Source: a bacterium
GTDB lineage: Bacteria > Patescibacteriota > Minisyncoccia > Phycocordibacterales > UBA2100
NCBI GenBank assembly: GCA_021781955.1
Contig: JAJXVV010000002.1
Span: 138,730 to 171,991, forward strand
DNA: 33,262 nucleotides
Reading direction: 5' to 3'
Below are positions 9,336-16,310 of this stretch, piece after piece (position 1 is the first letter of the stretch; each line of letters begins with the position of its first letter). A program made the translations under genes and the position numbers. Below the pieces are notes generated by a model, which did not search any database, was not told the DNA's origin, and saw only the letters and a list, made by a program, of their open reading frames with translations.

Positions 9336-9914
9336 ATGGCATTCGAACCTTACGCAGCCCGGACGCATGAAAAGATGCTCGACGTGTTGATGGACCCGTC
9401 CGCCGAGGGTCCCGCTATTCATTACTACATGATCCGCGGCGGCTCCGACAAGCGCAACGTGACGGTCTGGGAGGCGGGCACCGTGGGCGGCGAGTACATC
9501 AAGACCTACGGCCACTACCATGTCGATGACCTTCCCGAGACGTACTGGTTCGTTGCCGGAGAGGGTGTCGCGCTCTTGCAGAAGATGGCTGTGATAAACG
9601 GCGTGCCGCAAGAGGACGTGCTCGATGAGTTTAAGGCCATTCGCGTGAAGGCGGGCGATGTGCTGCATATCCCGCCGCGCTACGGGCACCTCGTCGCCAA
9701 CGTCGGCAAAGAGTGGTTCGTCACGATCGACGACTCGCCGGTCGCCACTGGCGACTCGGCCTCGATGCCCGCGCATGCCGATTACCGCGCGGTGCAGCGC
9801 ATGCGCGGGTTCGCGTATTATGTGGTGGAAAAAGACGGCGCACCGGCGCTCGAGAAGAATCCGCTCTACAAGGAGATACGAACGGCCGACCTCGGCGGCA
9901 TACCTCTCGCCTAA
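9336..9914 (+). CDS. Cupin-type (archaeal-type) glucose-6-phosphate isomerase
   Basis: EAGTVGGEYIKTYGHYHVDDLPETYWFVAGEGVALLQ...VKAGDVLHIPPRYGHLVANVG; H-x-H, E and distal H metal-ligand pattern of PF06560-type enzymes. Confidence 0.82.
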   Translation: MAFEPYAARTHEKMLDVLMDPSAEGPAIHYYMIRGGSDKRNVTVWEAGTVGGEYIKTYGHYHVDDLPETYWFVAGEGVALLQKMAVINGVPQEDVLDEFKAIRVKAGDVLHIPPRYGHLVANVGKEWFVTIDDSPVATGDSASMPAHADYRAVQRMRGFAYYVVEKDGAPALEKNPLYKEIRTADLGGIPLA

Positions 9915-9915
9915 G

Positions 9916-10737
9916 ATGTACATCGTCGCGGATATCGGGGGGACGAAGACCCGCGTCGCGGCAAGCGTTGATGGCGCGACTTTCGGCGAGCCGGTCATGA
10001 TGGATACGCCGCTGCGCTACGGCGACGGCGTCGCCGCGTTCATCACGCATGCGCGCGGACTCTCGAACGGCCAAAAAATCGACGGCATCGCTATCGGCAT
10101 CAAGGGTGTCGTCGCGGCGGACAAGCGCTCGGTCATCACCGCGCCGCAAAACATCTTGCTCGATTGGAAAGACCGTCCGCTCGCGCAGGACATCGAGGCG
10201 CAGCTCGGCGCGAGCGTGCGCATGGAGAACGACACGGCGCTCGTGGGCCTCGGCGAGGCGGCCTTCGGCGCGGGGAAAGATCATTCCGTCGTCGCATACC
10301 TGACCGTCTCGACTGGCGTCAACGGCGTGCGCATCGTTGACGGTGCGATCGATCGCGGGCGGGCCGAGATTGGCGGACAGTACCTGCGGGCCGGCGATAC
10401 GCTCAAATCGATCGAGGATCACATCTCTGGCGCCGCGATATCGGATCGATACGGCGTACATCCGAAAGAAATAGACAAAGATTCGCCGCTGTGGGAGGAG
10501 CTCGCGCGCATCACGGCCTTCGGCGTGCACAATATGCTCTTGCACTGGTCGCCGGACATCGTCGTGCTGGGCGGTTCCATGTTCAATGAGATCGGCATTG
10601 CGGTGCCGCGCGTCGAGTATCACGTGAAAAACATCATGCGTAAGTTCCCGACGATCCCGCCGATGGTCCATTCGGTGCTCGGCGAGGTAGGCGGCCTCTG
10701 GGGCGGCTTGGCGCTCCTCGGAAGACTCGCTCGTTGA
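9916..10737 (+). CDS. ROK family sugar kinase (glucokinase-like)
   Basis: YIVADIGGTKTRVAASVDG; ENDTALVGLGEAAFGAGKDH; TVSTGVNGVRIVDG; DIVVLGGSMFN. Start is 2 nt after the previous stop. Confidence 0.88.
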   Translation: MYIVADIGGTKTRVAASVDGATFGEPVMMDTPLRYGDGVAAFITHARGLSNGQKIDGIAIGIKGVVAADKRSVITAPQNILLDWKDRPLAQDIEAQLGASVRMENDTALVGLGEAAFGAGKDHSVVAYLTVSTGVNGVRIVDGAIDRGRAEIGGQYLRAGDTLKSIEDHISGAAISDRYGVHPKEIDKDSPLWEELARITAFGVHNMLLHWSPDIVVLGGSMFNEIGIAVPRVEYHVKNIMRKFPTIPPMVHSVLGEVGGLWGGLALLGRLAR

Positions 10738-10749
10738 GCGATCTTACCG

Positions 10750-11343
10750 TTACTTCTGTGGCTCGTGACGGAGTTTCCAGACGAGCGGCACGAGCGACGC
10801 GATGATGATCACGATCACGATGGGGCCGACGTAATTGCCGATGAGCGGCACGCGCACCGCGAGATAGTAGCCGAGGAACGCGATGCCCGCGCCCCACAGG
10901 AGCGCGCCGACGACGTTGTACGCCAGGAAGGTCCGATAGCGCATCTTTACGACGCCGGCCACTATCGGCGCGAAGGTGCGCACGAACGGCACGAAACGCG
11001 CGAGAATGACGGCGTAGACGCCGTGGCGTTCATAGAATACTTTCGCCTGCTCAAGGTACGCGTGCTTGAAGAAGCGCGAATCAGGACGCAAGAAGATGCG
11101 GTAGCCGACCTTCGCGCCGAACCAGTACCCGGCGCTGTCGCCCAGGATAGCGGCGAAGGCGACGAGCGGGATAAGCGTCCAGATATTGAAGAATCCTTGG
11201 CTCGAAAGAAGCCCGGCCGTGAAGAGTATCGAAGCGCCCGGCAGGAAAAACCCGAAGAAAACGCCCGATTCGAGGAAAATGATTGCGAATATTCCGGGAT
11301 AGCCGACGAGCTTCACGAGCGGAATGAGCGCCAGATGATGCAT
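10750..11343 (-). CDS. DedA/SNARE-associated family membrane protein
   Basis: FLESGVFFGFFLPGASILFTAGLLSSQG; ILGDSAGYWFGAKVGYRIF; VPFVRTFAPIVAGVVKMRYRTFLAYNVVGALLWG. ORF track starts at 11352, but a -10 overlaps that ATG, so the second Met (11343) is favoured. Confidence 0.88.
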   Translation of the reverse strand: MHHLALIPLVKLVGYPGIFAIIFLESGVFFGFFLPGASILFTAGLLSSQGFFNIWTLIPLVAFAAILGDSAGYWFGAKVGYRIFLRPDSRFFKHAYLEQAKVFYERHGVYAVILARFVPFVRTFAPIVAGVVKMRYRTFLAYNVVGALLWGAGIAFLGYYLAVRVPLIGNYVGPIVIVIIIASLVPLVWKLRHEPQK

Positions 11344-11350
11344 TTGGACC

Positions 11351-11356
11351 ATTATA
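11351..11356 (-). promoter_or_regulatory. -10 TATAAT, 7 nt before the dedA ATG at 11343
   Basis: Minus strand gtagTATAATggtccaaATG. Confidence 0.65.
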
Positions 11357-11376
11357 CTACCGGCGGCCGTTGCGCG

Positions 11377-12720
11377 TTAGCGTTTCGTATCGCCCGGCAG
11401 AGGGTACTTTTTGCAGAACGATCTGATCTCTTTGCGGATAGCGAGCAGTTCTTCGTTGCGCGCCGCTCCCTTCTTGAATCTCGCGATGTAAGCGGCGCGC
11501 TCTTTCACGTCGCTCGGCATGCGGTACGAACCGACCGCGCGGATGCTGCGCGCGATCCACTCGCCAACCTTCTGCATCTCACGCTCTTTCATGCCACGCG
11601 TCGTGAGCGCAGGAGTGCCAAGGCGCACGCCGCTCGGATAGAAGGGCGACATGGGCTCTTTTGGGATCGTGTTCTTGTTGGCCGTCATGCCCGCGACCTC
11701 CATCGCGTCGCTCCCGAATACGCCGCCGCCAGGACCAAAGATGGGGGCGAGGTCGAGGAGGATCAGGTGGTTCTCGGTGCCGTCCGCGACGAGCGTGATG
11801 CCATTCTTTTTGAGGCTCGCGGCAAGCGCTTTCGCGTTCTTCACGATCTGTTTGCCGTACGCGGAGAACTTCGGCGTCGCGGCTTCCTTGAGCGCGATCG
11901 CGATAGCAGCCGTTTGGTGATCGTGCGGACCGCCCTGCAAGCCGGGGAAGACGGCCTTGTCGACCTTCTGTGCAAGGTCAGGATCTTTCTTAAGACCGCG
12001 GTCGGTGACCATGATCATGCCGCCGCGTGGGCCGCGGAGCGTTTTGTGCGTCGTCGTCGTGACGATGTGCGCGTGCGGGACCGGCGAAGGGTGAGCGCCA
12101 GCCACGATGAGCCCGGCAACGTGGGCGATGTCGGCCGCAAGGTAAGCGCCTACCTCGTCGGCGATCTCTGCGAATTTCTTGTAGTCGTATGCGTATGGGT
12201 AAGCGGTCGCACCGGCCCAGATGAGCTTCGGTTTGTGTTCTCGAGCGAGTTTCCGGAGTTCTTCAAAGTCTATCCGGCCATCGGCACGTACATGGTAGGG
12301 TACACTCTTGTAGAACATCGCGGTCGCCGAGACTTTCCAGCCGTGCGTGAGGTGGCCGCCCTCGGGCAAAGCCAGACCCATGATAGTGTCGCCGGGCGCA
12401 CAGGTCGCGAGGTAGACGGCGAGATTTGCCGGTGAGCCGGAGTAGGGCTGTACGTTGACGTGCTTGACGCGGAAAAGCTTTTTGGCGCGTTCGATCGCGA
12501 GCAGTTCGATGTGGTCGATGTGCTCGTTGCCGTTGTAGTAGCGCCTGCCCGCATAGCCTTCGGAATACTTGTTGGTGAGGATGCTGCCCATCGCTTCCAT
12601 GACGGCGGGCGAGGTGTAATTTTCCGAGGGAATGAGCTCAAGTCCTTCGGTCTGGCGCTTCTTTTCGTCGAGTATCGAGCGGTACAGTTCTGCGTCTTGA
12701 TTCTTGATGCGATCGTACAT
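11377..12720 (-). CDS. glyA: Serine hydroxymethyltransferase
   Basis: LIPSENYTSPAVMEAMGSILTNKYSEGYAGRRYYNGNEHID; THKTLRGPRGGMIM; FPGLQGGPHDH. Confidence 0.97.
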   Translation of the reverse strand: MYDRIKNQDAELYRSILDEKKRQTEGLELIPSENYTSPAVMEAMGSILTNKYSEGYAGRRYYNGNEHIDHIELLAIERAKKLFRVKHVNVQPYSGSPANLAVYLATCAPGDTIMGLALPEGGHLTHGWKVSATAMFYKSVPYHVRADGRIDFEELRKLAREHKPKLIWAGATAYPYAYDYKKFAEIADEVGAYLAADIAHVAGLIVAGAHPSPVPHAHIVTTTTHKTLRGPRGGMIMVTDRGLKKDPDLAQKVDKAVFPGLQGGPHDHQTAAIAIALKEAATPKFSAYGKQIVKNAKALAASLKKNGITLVADGTENHLILLDLAPIFGPGGGVFGSDAMEVAGMTANKNTIPKEPMSPFYPSGVRLGTPALTTRGMKEREMQKVGEWIARSIRAVGSYRMPSDVKERAAYIARFKKGAARNEELLAIRKEIRSFCKKYPLPGDTKR

Positions 12721-12779
12721 AGAAATTACCGGTTAGGGGGAACGTGATAAGTGGTGCGAACGCTAGATCATACGCGGAT

Positions 12780-13394
12780 TTAGAGCACTGATTGTACGGC
12801 ATCGCGCACGTCCTTCCAAACTTGCTCCTGCGGACGTTCGGTGTTGATAACGAAGGGGGTGCCGAACTCGCCGACATGCTTTTTGTATCCCTTGCGAACG
12901 CGTCGGTGGAACTCGAGCTTCTCGCGATCGAAACGGGTGGCTCGATCGGCGCGCTTCCGTATGCGTTCGGCCGCGATCTCGGGCGAGACGTCGAGCAACA
13001 GGCAGGCGTCCGGCTCGCAGTCCTCGAGCACGTGTGCGGAAACGTCCCGGTAGAGCCCCAAAAGTCCGGGACGTCGTCTGCCGTAGACTTGGTAGGCGAT
13101 AGAGGAGAGACTGAAACGATTGCACACGACCGTCTTGCCGGCTTTGAGTGCAGGGCGGATGATCTGTGCAACAAGCTCCGCGCGCGAGGCGAGGAAGAGC
13201 AACAGTTCCGTCTTAGCATCGATATGCTTTGAATCGTCCGACAGCAGAAGATCGCGCACGCGTGTCCCAAGTGGCGTGCCGCCCGGGTCTTGCGTGTACA
13301 CGAACGCGGGGAATTCTTTCTTGAGACGTTCGATATGGGTCGTTTTGCCCGACCCGTCGCCGCCTTCGAGGATGATGAATGTTCCTCGAGCCAT
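12780..13394 (-). CDS. tmk: dTMP kinase
   Basis: MARGTFIILEGGDGSGKTTHIERLKK; DPGGTPLGTRVRDLLL; LLLFLASRAELV; DRATRFDREKLEFHRRVRKGY. ORF track extends too far upstream into thyA. Confidence 0.95.
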   Translation of the reverse strand: MARGTFIILEGGDGSGKTTHIERLKKEFPAFVYTQDPGGTPLGTRVRDLLLSDDSKHIDAKTELLLFLASRAELVAQIIRPALKAGKTVVCNRFSLSSIAYQVYGRRRPGLLGLYRDVSAHVLEDCEPDACLLLDVSPEIAAERIRKRADRATRFDREKLEFHRRVRKGYKKHVGEFGTPFVINTERPQEQVWKDVRDAVQSVL

Positions 13395-13399
13395 GGTGA

Positions 13400-14362
13400 T
13401 CAATCGGGTTTGTTGTCCAAGTTGCGGAAGCCGGCGACCGTGAGCTCGGCACGGATGGGCGGATGGGCTTCGTAGCCGGCCAACGCCACGTGCTCGGGGC
13501 GGAACGCATCGAGGCTCGTCGCGGCGTCGCTTATCCTGATCGTCGGAAATGGTTTCGGGTCGCGGGAGAGCTGCTCTCTCACCGCTTCGATATGATCTTC
13601 GTAGATGTGCGCGTCGCCGAACGTGTGGACGAATTCGCCCGCTTCGCGTCCAAGTATCTTCGCGACGATGTGCGCCAGGAGCGCATAGCTCCCGATGTTG
13701 AACGGTACGCCCAGGAACATGTCGGCGGATCGCTGGTAGAGCTGGAGGCTCACCTTGCCGTGCTTGATGTTCATCTGGTACATGTTGTGGCAAATGGGGA
13801 AATGGTTGACCTCTTCCGGTTTTGCCATCGAGTAAAGGTACTCCGGGTTCCATGAGGTGACGATCGCGTTGTGGCAGCTCGGGTCCTGCTTGAGCTCGTT
13901 GATCGCCCACGCGAGCTGGTCGACGCCGCGGCCGTCCTTGGCCGGCCAGCGCCGCCACATTTCGCCATAAATGTGGCGCAGCTCGCCCCACTCGGCGGCG
14001 AACGCCTCATCCGAGGCTATCTTCGCGATGAACTCGTCCTTCGTGAGCGCGGGCAGGCCGCTTCGCTTTGCCTTCTCCGCGTACATTCGCCACGGATAGT
14101 CGTCCCAAATGTGCACGCCGTTATCGACGAGGTATTTGATATTGCTCTGGCCGGACATGAACCAGTAGAGCTCCTGCAAGACGCCTTTCCAGTAGACCTT
14201 TTTCGTCGTGAGCAGGGGGAAACCCTGCGAAAGGTCGAACCGTATCTGCCGGCCGAACACGCTGTAGGTTTTCTTGCCGTGGCCCGCGTCTACCTGCTCC
14301 TCGCCGTGCTCAAGCACTTCCCGCAAGAGGTCGAGGTACTGGTGCTCGGGATGCCGGTCCAT
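13400..14362 (-). CDS. thyA: Thymidylate synthase (ThyA)
   Basis: YLDLLREVLEHGEEQVD..GKKTYSVFGRQIRFDLSQGFPLLTTKKVYWKGVLQELYWFMSG; QRSADMFLGVPFNIGSYALLAH; GDAHIYEDHIEAV. Confidence 0.97.
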   Translation of the reverse strand: MDRHPEHQYLDLLREVLEHGEEQVDAGHGKKTYSVFGRQIRFDLSQGFPLLTTKKVYWKGVLQELYWFMSGQSNIKYLVDNGVHIWDDYPWRMYAEKAKRSGLPALTKDEFIAKIASDEAFAAEWGELRHIYGEMWRRWPAKDGRGVDQLAWAINELKQDPSCHNAIVTSWNPEYLYSMAKPEEVNHFPICHNMYQMNIKHGKVSLQLYQRSADMFLGVPFNIGSYALLAHIVAKILGREAGEFVHTFGDAHIYEDHIEAVREQLSRDPKPFPTIRISDAATSLDAFRPEHVALAGYEAHPPIRAELTVAGFRNLDNKPD

Positions 14363-14368
14363 AGCGCG

Positions 14369-14374
14369 AGTATA
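14369..14374 (-). promoter_or_regulatory. -10 TATACT (TGa-extended), 6 nt before the thyA ATG
   Basis: Minus strand tgaTATACTcgcgctATG. Confidence 0.7.
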
Positions 14375-14384
14375 TCACTGGCGA

Positions 14385-14939
14385 CTAGCGCTCCTTTTTC
14401 TTCTTCGCGGGTACGAAATGTTTCCAATTGTCCTTTGCGAAGCGGCCACTCTGGCGATAGCTCTGCTTGGTGGGCGAGGAGAGCATTGAGAAGGTAATCT
14501 GCGCTATCTCCATGCCCGGCCGCAAAATGATGGGCACGGTACTCTGGTTGGTGATCTCGAAGGTGATGTTGAGGAAGTGGCCCGGGTTGATGATGCCGGC
14601 GGTGTTGTGGACCATGAGTCCGATGCGTGCGAGCGAGCTTTTGCCGCCCACCTGGATAAGGTAGTGATCGGAGCCAAAGTACTCCTTTGACATACCGAGC
14701 ACGGACATGCCTGGGTGCAGCACGAACTCCGCGCCGTCCCTCACGATCGTTTCGCGGGTCTTCGCGTAGACACGCTTCACCGGGTCGACGAAAACGGTCG
14801 CACTCCCTTCGTTCTCGATGAATTTGTTGCCGAGGCGGATATCGTAGCTTGCGGGCTGGAGCTGGCGAACGTTGAACGGCTTGAGCGTAATGAGTCTCTG
14901 CTTCACGTGCTTCTGGATATCGACGTCGGAGAGGAACAT
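14385..14939 (-). CDS. dcd: dCTP deaminase
   Basis: MFLSDVDIQKHV; LQPASYDIRLGNKF; GGKSSLARIGLMVHNTAGIINPGHFLNITFEITNQ; PIILRPGMEIAQITF. Confidence 0.93.
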   Translation of the reverse strand: MFLSDVDIQKHVKQRLITLKPFNVRQLQPASYDIRLGNKFIENEGSATVFVDPVKRVYAKTRETIVRDGAEFVLHPGMSVLGMSKEYFGSDHYLIQVGGKSSLARIGLMVHNTAGIINPGHFLNITFEITNQSTVPIILRPGMEIAQITFSMLSSPTKQSYRQSGRFAKDNWKHFVPAKKKKER

Positions 14940-14946
14940 ACGCTGG

Positions 14947-15657
14947 TCACTCTATGGTAAAGACTGTATCAGTTCCGTAGTAATCCTGCCAGTGAGCGTT
15001 GTAGTGGGCGAACATGCGCTCGAGACGGTCTTGCGGCAATTCTTGGACTTTAAGCCTTTCCATGAGTGCGCGCACGTCGTGCTCGGCATTGGCCACCTGA
15101 TCGGCGTTCTCGACGATACGCTCGAACTCCGCGAGCCAGCCGTAGCCGGCGTTTTTATCAAGGGTTACGTTGATGCCGAGACATACGTATTCCTCGCGCT
15201 GGCGCGACCACTTGGCCTGATACGCGAAGCCGCACGACATGACGAGCTCGTCGAGGTCCTTGAGCGGGAGCTCTATGCGCTCGTCGAACTCGATTCGGGC
15301 GACGCCGTTCTGGCTCGAATCATCGCCAACGGATGCTTTGACGATAAGGTAGACCGCCTTCGCGTCGTCCGCTTCTTTGAGTCTTGTGCGTACCGAGTGA
15401 TCGGTCGCGCGCGCCGCAAGATCGGCGAGTCTCGCTGCGGCGGCCTTTTCCACGAGCGGTCGTGTCGCGTCGTACAATTGCTCGAGCGGGCTTTTCGCGC
15501 CGCCGTGCTCGGCGCTCGGCTCGAAGTAGTGGTTGAGCTGCCGATTGACCGCGAGGAGTTGGCACGTGGGATCGAGCTTCCGCATCGCTTTGCGCAACTC
15601 CTCGGCACGCTCCGATCCGCCCAGGAGCGCCTTCACCTCGACTTCGTAGGATTGCAT
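14947..15657 (-). CDS. CYTH-domain protein (adenylate cyclase class IV/triphosphatase-like)
   Basis: SYEVEVKALL; QLNHYFE; VRTRLKEADDAKAVYLIVKAS; RIEFDERIELPLKDLDELVMSCGFAYQAKWSRQREEYVCLGINVTLDKNAGYGWLAEFE. Confidence 0.75.
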   Translation of the reverse strand: MQSYEVEVKALLGGSERAEELRKAMRKLDPTCQLLAVNRQLNHYFEPSAEHGGAKSPLEQLYDATRPLVEKAAAARLADLAARATDHSVRTRLKEADDAKAVYLIVKASVGDDSSQNGVARIEFDERIELPLKDLDELVMSCGFAYQAKWSRQREEYVCLGINVTLDKNAGYGWLAEFERIVENADQVANAEHDVRALMERLKVQELPQDRLERMFAHYNAHWQDYYGTDTVFTIE

Positions 15658-15663
15658 GGGGCC

Positions 15664-15669
15664 AGTATA
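15664..15669 (-). promoter_or_regulatory. -10 TATACT, 6 nt before the CYTH ATG
   Basis: Minus strand aatTATACTggccccATG; overlaps the folA -10 by 4 bp. Confidence 0.65.
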
Positions 15670-15671
15670 AT
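15666..15671 (+). promoter_or_regulatory. -10 TATAAT, 6 nt before the folA ATG
   Basis: ccagTATAATtcggatATG. Confidence 0.7.
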
Positions 15672-15677
15672 TCGGAT

Positions 15678-16196
15678 ATGGAAAAAGGCACAGTAGCCGC
15701 GATCGCCGCGATAGGGACGCACCGGGAGCTTGGCTATCGCGACAAGCTGCTGTGGCACATTCCCGACGATCTTCAGCGTTTCAAGCGTCTCACGTTCGGT
15801 CATCCGGTCATCATGGGCCGCAAGACGTTCGACTCGATCGTCGGCTACCTCGGCAAGCCATTCCAAGGGCGCACGAGCGTCGTCGTCACGCGTGATCCTC
15901 AGTACGACGCATCGAAATACGGCGAAGGCGTGGTCGTTGCCCACTCGCTCGACGAAGCACTCGGTCTCGCGCGTCGACAGCCGGGCGGAGAAGAAGTGTT
16001 CATCGGCGGCGGCGCGGAGATCTATCGGCAGGCGCTCCCCCGCGTCGACCTGCTCCGGCTTACCATAATAGACGACACGAAGCTTGCGGACGCTTATTTT
16101 CCCGAATACGAACGGGAGTTCACGGAGGTCGCGTTCGAGGAAGCGCGTGAGTGGGAGGGGATCAAGTATCGGTACGTCGATCTCGAGCGCGGGTAA
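15678..16196 (+). CDS. folA: Dihydrofolate reductase
   Basis: KGTVAAIAAIGTHRELGYRDKLLWHIPDDLQRFKRLTFGHPVIMGRKTFDSI; FIGGGAEIYRQALPRVDLLRLTII. Confidence 0.93.
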   Translation: MEKGTVAAIAAIGTHRELGYRDKLLWHIPDDLQRFKRLTFGHPVIMGRKTFDSIVGYLGKPFQGRTSVVVTRDPQYDASKYGEGVVVAHSLDEALGLARRQPGGEEVFIGGGAEIYRQALPRVDLLRLTIIDDTKLADAYFPEYEREFTEVAFEEAREWEGIKYRYVDLERG

Positions 16197-16218
16197 CAAG
16201 GTTATCCCCAGATTCCTA

Positions 16219-16238
16219 CAGAGGACCGTCCTCCGGGT
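16219..16238. repeat. Palindromic intergenic motif, copy 1
   Basis: cagaggaccgtcctccgggt; 19/20 identical to 29182-29201. Confidence 0.6.
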
Positions 16239-16299
16239 TTGGCGTGGCGTGTTTGCGTCACGCAGTACGCGGCAGCTTGCGGGGCGCATGATGCCGCAC

Positions 16300-16305
16300 T
16301 ATACT
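16300..16305 (+). promoter_or_regulatory. -10 TATACT, 5 nt before the purSL ATG
   Basis: cacTATACTgcgccATG. Confidence 0.65.
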
Positions 16306-16310
16306 GCGCC

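Noticed and set aside
10765-12435. 556-aa plus-strand ORF
   Set aside because: Antisense to dedA and glyA; no domain features.
13395-13991. N-terminal extension of tmk
   Set aside because: Overlaps thyA in another frame; the tmk P-loop region starts right after Met at 13394.
16197-16310. Possible purine riboswitch upstream of purSL
   Set aside because: The -10 lies only 5 nt before the ATG, so this region would not be transcribed as a leader; no recognisable purine/PRPP riboswitch core.
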